From Leucobacter allii (GTDB lineage Bacteria; Actinomycetota; Actinomycetes; Actinomycetales; Microbacteriaceae), in assembly GCF_022919155.1 (NCBI RefSeq), contig NZ_CP095045.1, forward strand, positions 1-64,000: a stretch of DNA of 64,000 nucleotides, given 5' to 3'. Both the position numbers and the translations under genes were made by a program. Below are positions 16,720-30,138 of this stretch, in pieces. Each line of letters opens with the position of its first letter. The stretch's first letter is position 1. The notes under the pieces were generated by a model that saw only the letters and a program-made list of their open reading frames with translations, had not been told where the DNA came from and did no database searches.

Positions 16720-16760
16720 CGGCCCGCGATCCGGGCGAACACGCCCGAGATCGCGGGCCG
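16720..16760 (+). terminator. Hairpin after the cytosine operon
   Basis: The 12-bp arms CGGCCCGCGATC (16720-16731) and their complement at 16749-16760 pair perfectly, and an inner 6-bp stem CGGGCG/CGCCCG continues the structure. There is no T-run, as in many actinobacterial terminators. It separates codB from the rrn promoters. Confidence 0.65.
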
Positions 16761-16762
16761 AA

Positions 16763-16791
16763 TTGCCGGGGCGGGCGAACTCCCGTAATGT
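16763..16791 (+). promoter_or_regulatory. rrn promoter 1
   Basis: TTGCCG (16763-16768), a 17-bp spacer, then TAATGT (16786-16791). It is the most distal of three tandem candidates before the 16S gene. Confidence 0.6.
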
Positions 16792-16878
16792 AATCCCTTG
16801 TCAGCGCGACGGAGCGGGACGCGAAAGCGGCCCGGATCAGAAGCGCATCGGATCTCACGCAGATCACCCGGTCGGGAC

Positions 16879-16907
16879 TTGAAGAGTCCTGCCCGAGTGA
16901 CTAAGAT
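16879..16907 (+). promoter_or_regulatory. rrn promoter 2
   Basis: TTGAAG (16879-16884), a 17-bp spacer, then TAAGAT (16902-16907). Confidence 0.7.
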
Positions 16908-16987
16908 AGTGTTTCCGATCTCACCACCAGGTGCTCGTCTCTCGCAGAGACGGGAATGACTCGCGCTCTGCGGCAAGATCTTCGGAC

Positions 16988-17016
16988 TTGCGGTGAGCGG
17001 GGAGTGGTGGTAAGTT
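16988..17016 (+). promoter_or_regulatory. rrn promoter 3
   Basis: TTGCGG (16988-16993), a 17-bp spacer, then TAAGTT (17011-17016). It is the most proximal candidate, about 250 bp before mature 16S. Confidence 0.7.
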
Positions 17017-17066
17017 GGACAGGTTGCTGTTCGGAGCCTCCTTGGTTGGGGGTGACGGGTGGTGTC

Positions 17067-17085
17067 TGGTCTTTGAGAACTCAAT
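17067..17085 (+). promoter_or_regulatory. rrn leader boxA-like antitermination/processing signal
   Basis: TGGTCTTTGA at 17067-17076 resembles the boxA core and is followed by GAACTCAATAG. A related GAGAACTACACAGTGGACGC occurs before 23S at about 19120-19139, as expected for conserved rrn leader elements. Confidence 0.5.
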
Positions 17086-17269
17086 AGTGTGCACTTGAAA
17101 TTGGTGTATGCCAATATGTTTTATCCCCGTCACCCGGACCCTTTTGGGGTGTGGGTGTGGGTGATTCCTTTTTTGGATAACGAGACTGTCAGTTTGATGG
17201 TTTCTGTTGCCAGTTCGAACTCGTGACCCGTGTGGGTGGCTTATTCCGCTGCCCGGGGTTGCACTGTTT

Positions 17270-22381
<5,112 letters not shown>

Positions 22382-22519
22382 CTTCACCCCCCTATTGTTG
22401 GGTGGGTGCATGAGTTTTTTCTAACGATGATGTTCGCGTTCACTTTGTGGTTCCCAACGGACGGCCACACCAACCCCTCATGCTCGTGTGTGGGGGTGGG
22501 TGGTTGATATGTTGATAGC

Positions 22520-22638
22520 GTTACGGTGGTTATAGCGTCAGGGAAACGCCCGGTCACATTCCGAACCCGGAAGCTAAGGCTGACAGCGCCGATGGTACTG
22601 CGAGGGGGACCTCGTGGGAGAGTAGGACACCGCCGGAC
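22520..22638 (+). rRNA. rrf: 5S ribosomal RNA
   Basis: GTTACGGTGGTTATAGCG at the 5' end pairs with the 3' end ACACCGCCGGAC, and CGAACCCGGAAGCTAAG is the conserved 5S loop. It lies 138 bp after 23S in the expected order. Confidence 0.95.
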
Positions 22639-22647
22639 ACCCTTTGT

Positions 22648-22711
22648 GGGGGGTGTCGTGTTCTGGTCCGACAAGAGTGTCGGGTCGGGGACACGACACC
22701 CCCCTTTTTTT
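22648..22711 (+). terminator. Strong intrinsic terminator of the rrn operon
   Basis: Arms 22648-22661 (GGGGGGTGTCGTGT) and 22691-22704 pair over 14 bp with no mismatch, an inner stem CCGACA/TGTCGG sits in the loop, and seven Ts follow (22705-22711). Confidence 0.95.
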
Positions 22712-22745
22712 GTGTGTGCCCACCACCGCACACACCCGAACGGCC

Positions 22746-22778
22746 GGGCGCGGGGGCGGCAACGGCCCCCCTGCGCCC
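22746..22778 (-). terminator. Probable terminator hairpin for the threonine aldolase gene
   Basis: GGGCGCGGGGGC (22746-22757) pairs with GCCCCC and GCGCCC (22765-22770, 22773-22778) with a 2-nt bulge, just beyond the aldolase stop at 22780. It separates that gene from the convergent rrn operon. Confidence 0.5.
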
Positions 22779-22779
22779 C

Positions 22780-23829
22780 TCAGAGCACCGCGAGCAGGGC
22801 GTCCACGTCCTCGGGGGTCGTGTCGAAAGCGCACATGAGCCGGAAGAGGCCCGGCTCGGTCGGCCAGCCGCCGAAGGCGAAGGCCCGGCGCGCGCGTTCG
22901 GCCGAGGCCTCGGGGAACCGCGCGAAGACCGCGTTCGACTCGACCGCGTGGGCGATCCCGAACCCGTCCTCCGGCCGCGCCTGTGCGAGTGCGGAAATCC
23001 CCGAGGCGAGTCGAGCGGCCATCGCATTCGCGTGAATCGCCGAGCGCCGCCACAGTTCCCCCGAGTAGAGCGCGAGCAGCTGCGCCGAGGCGAAGCGCAT
23101 CTTGGACCCGAGCTGCAGGTTCATCTTCCGGAGATACGGCAGCCCGGGAGCCGCGTCGGGGCGGAGCACGACGACGGCCTCCGCGCCGATGAGCCCGTTC
23201 TTCGTGCCGCCGAGGCTCAGCAGATCGACGCCGAGCTCGCTCGTGAGCCCGCCGAGCGTCACGCCGAGATGCGCGGCCGCGTTGCCGAGCCGGGAGCCGT
23301 CGACGTGCAGGAGCATGTCGGCGGCGTGCGTCGCGTCGGCGAGCGCGCGGATCTCCTCGAGCCGGTAGCAGGTGCCGAGCTCCGTGCTCTGCGAGATGGA
23401 GACGACCAGCGGCTCCGCGCGATGCTCGTTGCCCCACCCCCAGGCCTCGCGCGCGACCAGCTCCGGTGTCAGCTTGCCGTCGGGGCTCGCGACGGGCAGC
23501 AGCTTCAGGCCGCCCACCTTCTCCGGCGCACCGGTCTCGTCGGTGTTGATGTGGGCGGTCTGCGCGCAGATCACCGCACCCCAGCGCGGCAGCGCGGCCT
23601 GGAGCGCGAGCACATTGGCGCCGGTCCCGTTGAAGACGGGGAAGACCTCGGCCCCTGCGCCGAAGAGCCCGCGCACGAGCTCGCCGAGCTCCGCCGTCCA
23701 CGCGTCCCCGCCGTACGCGGGGGCGTGCCCGACATTCGCGGCGGCGATGGCGGAGAGGACTTCAGGATGCGCACCGGCCCAATTGTCGGAGGCGAAGGAT
23801 CGGTGCGCGGGAGGGGCTGAAGCGGTCAC
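22780..23829 (-). CDS. ltaE: Low-specificity L-threonine aldolase
   Basis: A 349-residue PLP enzyme of the beta-eliminating lyase family that cleaves threonine or allo-threonine to glycine and acetaldehyde. SFASDNWAGAHPEVL opens the protein; FNGTGANVLALQA near residue 65 binds PLP phosphate; LLHVDGSRLGNAAA near 175 supplies the Asp/Arg pair; LSLGGTKNGLIGAE near 205 holds the Schiff-base lysine. TAGTCT lies 6 nt before the GTG start with only GGGGAG between, so the message is probably leaderless. It converges with the rrn operon. Confidence 0.9.
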   Translation of the reverse strand: MTASAPPAHRSFASDNWAGAHPEVLSAIAAANVGHAPAYGGDAWTAELGELVRGLFGAGAEVFPVFNGTGANVLALQAALPRWGAVICAQTAHINTDETGAPEKVGGLKLLPVASPDGKLTPELVAREAWGWGNEHRAEPLVVSISQSTELGTCYRLEEIRALADATHAADMLLHVDGSRLGNAAAHLGVTLGGLTSELGVDLLSLGGTKNGLIGAEAVVVLRPDAAPGLPYLRKMNLQLGSKMRFASAQLLALYSGELWRRSAIHANAMAARLASGISALAQARPEDGFGIAHAVESNAVFARFPEASAERARRAFAFGGWPTEPGLFRLMCAFDTTPEDVDALLAVL

Positions 23830-23838
23830 CTCCCCAGA

Positions 23839-24813
23839 CTACGCCGGGAGCGGAAGCGGGAGCGCGCCGCGCCGCGAGCGCCGCAGGCGTGCGAGGACCA
23901 GTCCGATGCCGGCGAGGTAGACGAGCGTCGTCACGATACTGCCCTCGATCCCGAAAGTACCGCCCGTGAGCAGCGCGGCGGAGCCGTCAGCGGGGATGAA
24001 ACCGAAGACGGAGTCGCCCGCGGCATTGCCGGAGACGGCGACGCCGAACAGGTTTCCCTGGGCCCAGTTCCAGACGCCGTGGAAGGCGCAGATGCCCCAC
24101 AGCGCGCCGTCCGAGAACGCCACACCGAAGGCGAAGAGGGCGAACAGCAGCAGATTCACGAACGGCAGCACGCCCATGCCGGTGTTCGCCCCGTGCAGTG
24201 CGGCGAACACGACGGTCTGCACCGCGGCCGCCGCGATGAGCCCCCAGCGCCGCGCGACGGCCTGGGAGAGGAAGCCTCGCGTGACGAGCTCCTCGGTCGA
24301 CCCCTGCAGCAGGAAGCCGAGGAGCATCAGCAGCACGAAGCCGATGCCCGCGATCCCGAGCCGCGGCGCGGTCCAGGTGAGTGCGGCATCGCCGCTCACG
24401 ACGGGGACGATGACGCAGACGAGCATCATCGCCAGCGCCAGGGCCGCCCCGCGCAGCGCCTGGCCGGTCGCGCGCCGGGCACCGCCCGCGAAGCCGAGGC
24501 TCGAGATGGGGCGCCGCTCCTTCACCCGCACCCACAGCAGGATGAGCAGCGCGGCGAGGGCGAACGAGAAGAGGCCGAGGAGCGTGCCGCCGGGCCCCCC
24601 GAACGCGGCGACGAGCGCGGCCCGATCCGGCCGCACCCCCGTGGCGATGGCGTCCGCAGCGAACGCGATCGCCTGCGCGATGGCGGGCAGCGAGAGCACG
24701 ATGCCCGAGAGGACGACGACGACGAGCGCCATGACGATCCCCGTCGGACGCCGCGCGCGCAGCATGCCGTCGAACGGGGCCGGCAGCGAGCGGGGCGGAA
24801 GCTCATCGGTCAT
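23839..24813 (-). CDS. CPBP family intramembrane metalloprotease
   Basis: A 324-residue membrane protein with about eight helices. GSTEELVTRGFL (E174, E175, R179) is the EExxxR motif; ALHGANTG and AFHGVWNWAQG supply the later histidines of the Abi/CAAX-protease family. ATG 24813 is chosen over the ATG at 24825 because GGAG lies 6 nt upstream of the former. It is 9 bp from the ltaE start and divergent from the ABC exporter. The substrate is unknown; bacteriocin-related or prenyl-protein roles are known for some relatives. Confidence 0.85.
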   Translation of the reverse strand: MTDELPPRSLPAPFDGMLRARRPTGIVMALVVVVLSGIVLSLPAIAQAIAFAADAIATGVRPDRAALVAAFGGPGGTLLGLFSFALAALLILLWVRVKERRPISSLGFAGGARRATGQALRGAALALAMMLVCVIVPVVSGDAALTWTAPRLGIAGIGFVLLMLLGFLLQGSTEELVTRGFLSQAVARRWGLIAAAAVQTVVFAALHGANTGMGVLPFVNLLLFALFAFGVAFSDGALWGICAFHGVWNWAQGNLFGVAVSGNAAGDSVFGFIPADGSAALLTGGTFGIEGSIVTTLVYLAGIGLVLARLRRSRRGALPLPLPA

Positions 24814-24970
24814 GGTGCACTCCATCCAAAGTTGAGATATGTCCGAATATACCGCAGGGCGGCCCCGCCGTGCCCGGCGGCGCGACGCCCGGCCATCCAC
24901 CGATCGGTGGACCCCGGAATCACTCGACCGACCGCTGCCGGCCGGCGGATCCGCCCGGCACACTGGAGGC

Positions 24971-25954
24971 ATGACACTTCCCGGACACGCCTCAGAACCC
25001 GTCCCCGCGGTGCGCACGCGGGGATTGCGCAAGCGCTACGGCGATCGCGAGATCCTCCGGGGCGTCGACCTCGAGATCGCCGCCGGCGAGACCTACGCCC
25101 TGCTCGGCCCCAACGGCGCGGGCAAGAGCACCGCGATCGAGATCCTCGAGGGCGTGCGGCGGCCGAGCGGCGGCGAGGTCGCCGTGCTCGGCGCCGATCC
25201 GCTCACCGCGCCGCGGGGCTGGAAGTCGCGGATCGGCATCGTCGCGCAGAGCACCGGGGATCTCGGCCCCTACACACCGCGCGAGCTCATCGCCCATTTC
25301 GGGGCGTTGTACCCCGAGCCGCTGGGCGTCGACGAGGTGCTCGCGCTCGTGGGGCTCGAGGACCGCGCCGGCGTCCGCGCCGCGAAGCTCTCGGGCGGTC
25401 AGCAGCGCCGTCTCGACGTCGCGCTCGGGATCGTGGGGCGTCCGAGGCTCCTGTTCCTCGACGAGCCGACCACCGGCTTCGATCCCGAGGCCAGGAGGAT
25501 GTTCTGGGAGATGCTCTCGGGGCTCAGCGGAACCGGCACCGCGATCCTGCTCACGACCCACTACCTCGACGAGGCCGCCCATCTCGCCGACCGCGTGGGC
25601 GTGCTCAGCGGCGGGCGCATCGTCGCCGAGGCGCCCCCGGCCGAACTCGGCGGGGCCGAGGCCCGCACGCCGCTCGTCCGTTGGCGGGACGCGCACGGCG
25701 TGCGGCACGAGGAGCGGAGCGAGACCCCCGGTGCGCTCGTCGGCCGGCTCTGCGCGGAAGCCGCGGCCGGAGGCCTCGCCGAACCGGCCGAACTGGAGGT
25801 GCGGCGGCCGAGCCTCGAGGAGATCTACCTCGGCATGCTCGCGGACGGCGGAGAGGACTCCGGCGCCGCGCGCGACGGGGTCGGCCCGGCCGGACTGCAG
25901 ACGGGGAGCGCCGCAGAGACGCGCACGCAGACGATGACGGGAGCGGAACGATGA
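24971..25954 (+). CDS. ABC exporter, ATP-binding subunit
   Basis: A 327-residue ATPase of the drug/daunorubicin exporter type. Walker A is GPNGAGKST (about residues 46-54), the signature is LSGGQQRRLDVALG, Walker B is LLFLDEPTTGFD, and the switch histidine is in LTTHYLDEA. A C-terminal extension with VRRPSLEEIYLGM follows, typical of DrrA-like subunits. CACACT lies 6 nt before ATG 24971, suggesting a leaderless start. The stop overlaps the permease start in ATGA, and a sensor kinase and regulator follow. Confidence 0.85.
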   Translation: MTLPGHASEPVPAVRTRGLRKRYGDREILRGVDLEIAAGETYALLGPNGAGKSTAIEILEGVRRPSGGEVAVLGADPLTAPRGWKSRIGIVAQSTGDLGPYTPRELIAHFGALYPEPLGVDEVLALVGLEDRAGVRAAKLSGGQQRRLDVALGIVGRPRLLFLDEPTTGFDPEARRMFWEMLSGLSGTGTAILLTTHYLDEAAHLADRVGVLSGGRIVAEAPPAELGGAEARTPLVRWRDAHGVRHEERSETPGALVGRLCAEAAAGGLAEPAELEVRRPSLEEIYLGMLADGGEDSGAARDGVGPAGLQTGSAAETRTQTMTGAER

Positions 25955-26826
25955 GCACGACGACGCAGCGCACGACGGCGGCGAGCCCGGGCGGCGGGCG
26001 CTCGGGCGCCGCGGCGCCCCCGATCCTGAAATCCGGGCTGTCGGCGGTGCGGCTCGAGCTCCGCGGCTACTTCCGCACCCCCGACACCGTGTTCTTCACC
26101 TTCCTGTTCCCCATCCTCATGCTCGGGATCTTCGGCGTCGCCTTCCAATCGATGGGCGACATCGGCGCGCGCGAGGACGGCAGCGGCGGCATCTCCATGG
26201 CCGCCTACTACCTGCCGGGGCTCGCCGCGGCAGGCCTGCTGCTCGGCGGCGTGCAGAACCTCGCGGTCGACATCGCCCGGGAGAAGAGCGAGGGATGGCT
26301 GCGCCGACTCGGCGGCACGCCGCTCTCGCCCGTCGGCTACTTCCTCGGCAAGGCCGGGCTCGTCGCGATCACCTCGCTCGCGCAGCTGGCGCTGCTGCTG
26401 CTCTTCGCGCGCTTCGCGCTCGGTGTGGAGCTGCCCGGGGAGCCCGAGGCGTGGCTGCGTCTCGGCTGGCTCTTCCTGCTCGGGATCGCGACCATGACGG
26501 CGCTCGGGATCGCGCTGTCGGCGGTGCCCCGATCCTCGCGGAGCGCCACGGCGGTCGTGCTGCCGATCGTATTGCTGCTGCAGTTCGTCTCCGGCGTCTA
26601 CCTGCAGTTCACGATGCTCCCGGACTGGCTGCAGAACATCGCGGGGATCTTCCCGCTGAAGTGGCTGGCCCAGGGCATGCGGAGCGTCTTCCTCCCGGAG
26701 CAGTTCGCCGCCGTCGAGCAGTCCGGGGCCTGGGACCTCGGCCTCGTCGCGCTCAATCTCGCCGTGTGGCTGGTGGTCGGCGTCGTCGTCAGCCTGCTCA
26801 CCTTCCGCTGGCAGCGGCGGTCGTGA
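25951..26826 (+). CDS. ABC exporter, permease subunit (ABC2 type)
   Basis: A 291-residue membrane protein with six helices. RLELRGYFRTPDTVFFTFLFP opens the transmembrane domain, and LVVGVVVSLLTFRWQRR closes it. This is the ABC-2 permease pattern of drug or lipid exporters. It is coupled to the ATPase gene by a 4-bp overlap and followed after 44 bp by a histidine kinase. The substrate is probably an antimicrobial or lipid, judged from the linked two-component system, and is not identifiable from sequence. Confidence 0.85.
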   Translation: MSTTTQRTTAASPGGGRSGAAAPPILKSGLSAVRLELRGYFRTPDTVFFTFLFPILMLGIFGVAFQSMGDIGAREDGSGGISMAAYYLPGLAAAGLLLGGVQNLAVDIAREKSEGWLRRLGGTPLSPVGYFLGKAGLVAITSLAQLALLLLFARFALGVELPGEPEAWLRLGWLFLLGIATMTALGIALSAVPRSSRSATAVVLPIVLLLQFVSGVYLQFTMLPDWLQNIAGIFPLKWLAQGMRSVFLPEQFAAVEQSGAWDLGLVALNLAVWLVVGVVVSLLTFRWQRRS

Positions 26827-26870
26827 CCCGGTCGGGCGCCGGCGTCGCCGGTTCGTGAGAGGCTGAGTGC

Positions 26871-28208
26871 ATGGACGGGACCGTCGACGCCAGACGGCGT
26901 CCCCTGCTCGGCTGGGACGTCGGCTTCGCCGCGACCGTCGCGGCCATGGCGGCGATCGGCCTGTACACCTCGCTCGGCGAGGATCCGGCAGGACTCGCCT
27001 TCGGAGCACTGCTCCGCATCCTCTGGCCGCTGCTCGTGCTCGCGGCCTGGTATGCCGCACTCGGCCGCGCCGCGATCCTGCGCGGGATCCGCGAGGAGCG
27101 CATGCACCGGCGCGACCTGGTGTTCCTCTGCGGGCTCGTGGTGCTCGTCGGCCTCGCGACGGCGGTCGCCACGAGCTATGCGACCCTGCAGGCGATCGCC
27201 TACCCCATCGTGTGGACGATCGTGGCGCGGTACCGGGACGCCGTCCTGTGGAGCGCTGCGCTCGCACTCGCGGTCGGGGCCGGACTTCTCACGACCTTCG
27301 TGCGGGCGGACGCCCCGGACGGCTACGTCGCGGTCGCGGCGATCGTGCTGCTCTCCTTCGTCTTCGCGGTGGTCATGGGGACCTGGATCACCCGGGTCTT
27401 CGCGCAGGGCGAGCGGTACCGGTACCTCCTCGAGGAGCTGCGGGCGTCGCAGGGCGAGGTCGCCGCGCTCTCGCAGGCGGCGGGGGCCTCCGCCGAGCGC
27501 GAGCGGATGTCGCGGGATCTGCACGACACCCTCACGCAGACGCTCACGGGTCTCGTCATGCTCAGCGAGCAGGCCGGGCGGGCGCTCGACGCGGGCGACG
27601 ACGCGCGGGCGCGGGACCGGATCGGCCGGACCTGCGAGGCCGCGCGGGAGGCCGTGAGCGAGGCCCGCGCGCTCGTCGCCACGACGCAGCCGCTGGGCGA
27701 CGGCGGGCTCGAGGCCGCCGTCGCGCGCATCGCCGCGCGCCTCCGCGCGGACGCCGGGCTCGAGGTGAGCTGCGCGCTGGCGCCGCTCGAGCTCGACCGG
27801 GAGCGACAGGTGGTGCTGCTGCGCGCCGTGCAGGAGGGGCTCGCCAATGCGCGCCGGCACGCCCGTGCCGCGCGCGTGCGCGTCGAGCTGCGCGCGGCGG
27901 CGGCGGGCGGTACGCTGCTGCGGATCGACGACGACGGGGTGGGGCCGGGAGCCGCGGAGTCGGGCGGCTTCGGGCTCAGCGGGCTCGGCGACCGGGTGCG
28001 GGCGGTCGGCGGATCGGTCGTCTTCGGGCCGGGACCCGAGCGCGGATCCCGGCTCGAGGTGCGGCTCGAGGCGGCGCCCGGAGCGCCGGCCGGAGAGCCA
28101 GCGGTGCGCCGGTCGGCAGCCGGGACCCGTGGCGTCGCCGTCGGCGGCGCGCCGCGCGCCGCCTCGGACGGTCTCCCGCCGGCGGGCGATGCTGAGGCCA
28201 CCGCATGA
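26871..28208 (+). CDS. Sensor histidine kinase (NarL/DesK type)
   Basis: A 445-residue membrane kinase. About six N-terminal helices (residues 15-180) have almost no extracytoplasmic domain, so it probably senses the membrane or the transporter itself. The HisKA_3 phosphoacceptor lies in ERERMSRDLHDTLTQTLTG near residue 210, and the ATPase domain has QEGLANARRHARA, LLRIDDDGVGPG and GFGLSGLGDRVRAVGG. The tail after about 405 is low complexity. It overlaps the response regulator start by 4 bp. A regulatory unit for the linked ABC exporter is the natural reading. Confidence 0.85.
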   Translation: MDGTVDARRRPLLGWDVGFAATVAAMAAIGLYTSLGEDPAGLAFGALLRILWPLLVLAAWYAALGRAAILRGIREERMHRRDLVFLCGLVVLVGLATAVATSYATLQAIAYPIVWTIVARYRDAVLWSAALALAVGAGLLTTFVRADAPDGYVAVAAIVLLSFVFAVVMGTWITRVFAQGERYRYLLEELRASQGEVAALSQAAGASAERERMSRDLHDTLTQTLTGLVMLSEQAGRALDAGDDARARDRIGRTCEAAREAVSEARALVATTQPLGDGGLEAAVARIAARLRADAGLEVSCALAPLELDRERQVVLLRAVQEGLANARRHARAARVRVELRAAAAGGTLLRIDDDGVGPGAAESGGFGLSGLGDRVRAVGGSVVFGPGPERGSRLEVRLEAAPGAPAGEPAVRRSAAGTRGVAVGGAPRAASDGLPPAGDAEATA

Positions 28209-28846
28209 TCCGCGTCCTGGTCGTCGACGATCACCCGATCGTGCGCGCCGGCATCGTCGGACTGCTCGACACCGAGCCCGACTTCGCGATCGTGGCCGAG
28301 GCGGCGTCGGGGGAGGAGGCGCTCGAGCTGAGCGGGCGCGAGCGGCCGGACGTCGTGCTCATGGATCTCCGGATGCCCGGCATCGGCGGCGTCGAGGCCA
28401 CCCGGCGGCTCGTGCGCACGGAGACGGGCCCTGCGCCGCGGGTGCTCGTCTTCACGACCTATGAGGCGGACGACCAGATCCTCGCCGCGATCGAGGCGGG
28501 CGCGAGCGGCTACCTCGTGAAGGCGGCGCCGGCCGAAGAGCTCGCCGCCGGGATCCGGGCGGTCGCCGCCGGTCAGACCGTGCTGGCCCCCTCGATCGCG
28601 GCGGCGCTCGTGGCGCGCGCCGCCGGCGGCGCCGCGACGGCCGCGGATCCCGTGCCCGTGCTCACGCCGCGCGAGCGCGAGATCCTCCGGCTCGTCGCCG
28701 AAGGCTGCAGCAACCCGGGGATCGCGGGTCGCCTCAGCATCGGGGAGTCGACCGTGAAGACCCATCTGCTGCATGTCTTCGAGAAGCTCGAGGTCTCCGA
28801 TCGCACGCGTGCCGTGACGCGCGCCATGGAGCTGGGCCTCCTCTGA
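28205..28846 (+). CDS. LuxR/NarL-family response regulator
   Basis: A 213-residue regulator. The receiver domain shows DD at residues 8-9, the phosphoacceptor D54 in VVLMDLRMPG, and the conserved lysine in GYLVKAAPAEEL. The C-terminal LuxR helix-turn-helix is LTPREREILRLVAEG and then GESTVKTHLLHVFEKL. It overlaps the kinase gene by 4 bp and ends the four-gene operon. It probably activates the ABC exporter genes when phosphorylated. Confidence 0.9.
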   Translation: MIRVLVVDDHPIVRAGIVGLLDTEPDFAIVAEAASGEEALELSGRERPDVVLMDLRMPGIGGVEATRRLVRTETGPAPRVLVFTTYEADDQILAAIEAGASGYLVKAAPAEELAAGIRAVAAGQTVLAPSIAAALVARAAGGAATAADPVPVLTPREREILRLVAEGCSNPGIAGRLSIGESTVKTHLLHVFEKLEVSDRTRAVTRAMELGLL

Positions 28847-28871
28847 CGCATCGCGTGCGGAACGAGCTTCT

Positions 28872-29058
28872 CCACAGGCCTCACCGGGGGCGAGCCCTCG
28901 CCTGTGGATAAATTACACCGGTGTCATTCGTGACGCTCGACGGTGACGAAGCCCGTGATTCCGCGCCTCCGAGCGGAGGCTCGCGGCCGCTTCCGCGCCA
29001 TATTCTCGGGGTTCCCCACAGGCGCCGTGCGCCTGTGGATAAGAATTACACCGGTGTA
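28872..29058. repeat. Duplicated unit: hairpin with DnaA-box sequences plus ACACCGGTGT palindrome
   Basis: Two copies lie in the spacer between convergent genes. Each has CCACAGGC paired with GCCTGTGG (28872-28879/28900-28907; 29016-29025/29029-29038 with 10 bp), so that the right arm runs into TGTGGATAA, the complement of the consensus DnaA box TTATCCACA (28903-28911, 29034-29042). A palindrome follows (28914-28924, and the perfect 12-mer TACACCGGTGTA at 29047-29058). The rest of 28847-29077 holds no gene. The hairpins may also act as terminators. Confidence 0.7.
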
Positions 29059-29077
29059 GTTCGCGCGGTCCCCCGGG

Positions 29078-29968
29078 TCAGGCCGCGCGCTTGCCCTGCC
29101 GCCAGTAGCCGCAGAAGTCCACCGCGGACTTCGGCACGCCGCGCTCCCCGACGAGATGGCGTCGACCGCCCGCGGCGAGCTGCTGCTCGCCGGCGACGAA
29201 GGCCGAGACCGGCTCGGACCACTGCGGGAGCGCGGTGAGCGCGTCGAGCGCCGCGGCGCCGGGCCGCGCGCCGGGCGATCGGGCCACCCACTGCAGCCGC
29301 ACTCCCTCCGGGGCGTCGTCGGGCTGGCGATCGGCGTCGTCGGGCACCTCGATGATCGCGTCGCCGACGGCGTCGCGCGGAAGGTCGCGCAGGATCCCGA
29401 GCACCGCGGGGAGCGCGCTCTCATCGCCGGCGAGGACGACCCGCGTCGCGTCTGCGACGGGGCGGTAGCCGCAGCCCTGATCGATGAGCGCGACGTGCGC
29501 GCCGACGGGGAGCGAGGCGGCCCAGGGGCCGGCCACTCCGCCATCCGCGCCTCCCGCCGCGTCCGCGTCGCGCGCCGCGCCGGCGTCTCCGGCGGCTGCG
29601 ACGCCGTCGGTCGACTCGCCGTGCACCACGAAATCGATGTCGAGCTCGGGGCCCGCGGCGCCGTCCGGGCGGAAGCGGCGCACCGTGTAGTTGCGGATCT
29701 CGGGGCGGCTCGCCTTCGGCAGCGTCAGATAGCGCAGGTAGCCGCGCATGTCGAAGCGATCCGAGAGCCGGTCGAAGCGGGTGCGGTCGCCGGCGACGGG
29801 GATCGCGAGCCGGAACCACTGGTCGAAGCCGAGATGCCTCCAGCGCTCGAGCTCCGGCCCGGCGAGCGTGAGGCGGGCCATGTGCGGGGTGATGCGTTCC
29901 GCGCGCGCGACCCGAGCGGTGACGAGACCGCTCGCGGCGTGGCTGACGGCGATGTTGCTGGAGGGCAT
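29078..29968 (-). CDS. Siderophore-interacting protein (FAD/NAD(P)H ferric-siderophore reductase)
   Basis: A 296-residue cytosolic flavoprotein of the ViuB/YqjH type that reduces ferric siderophores to release iron. The FAD_binding_9 domain has IRNYTVRRFRPD (the RxYT flavin motif) near residue 90, and the C-terminal SIP domain has VVLAGDESALPAVLGILRDLP and the ending VDFCGYWRQGK. An Ala/Gly/Asp-rich insertion lies at about residues 118-150. ATG 29968 has AAGGA about 7 nt upstream. No siderophore biosynthesis genes or IdeR-type box were seen nearby. Confidence 0.85.
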   Translation of the reverse strand: MPSSNIAVSHAASGLVTARVARAERITPHMARLTLAGPELERWRHLGFDQWFRLAIPVAGDRTRFDRLSDRFDMRGYLRYLTLPKASRPEIRNYTVRRFRPDGAAGPELDIDFVVHGESTDGVAAAGDAGAARDADAAGGADGGVAGPWAASLPVGAHVALIDQGCGYRPVADATRVVLAGDESALPAVLGILRDLPRDAVGDAIIEVPDDADRQPDDAPEGVRLQWVARSPGARPGAAALDALTALPQWSEPVSAFVAGEQQLAAGGRRHLVGERGVPKSAVDFCGYWRQGKRAA

Positions 29969-30138
29969 GCGGATTCCTTCGGGCTGCGGGCGTCGCGGTG
30001 CCGGCGCGCCGCGGTCCGGAGGTCGTCGCGCGGGGCCGACCATCCTCACGCTACTTCATCAGATGAACTCCCGCAATGGAACCCGCAACGGATCCCGCGA
30101 TGGATCTCCGAACGGATCCGGTCGCGGATCCGGCCGCG

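Noticed and set aside
28914..29058. ACACCGGTGT palindromes as an iron-repressor (IdeR/DtxR) box for the siderophore-interacting protein gene.
   Set aside because: They do not resemble the TTAGGTTAGGCTAACCTAA-type box, and they lie after the 3' end of that gene rather than before its start.
28921..29238. A plus-strand open frame in the convergent spacer.
   Set aside because: It runs through the repeat unit into the antisense of the siderophore-interacting protein gene, and its Arg/Pro-rich translation shows no family.
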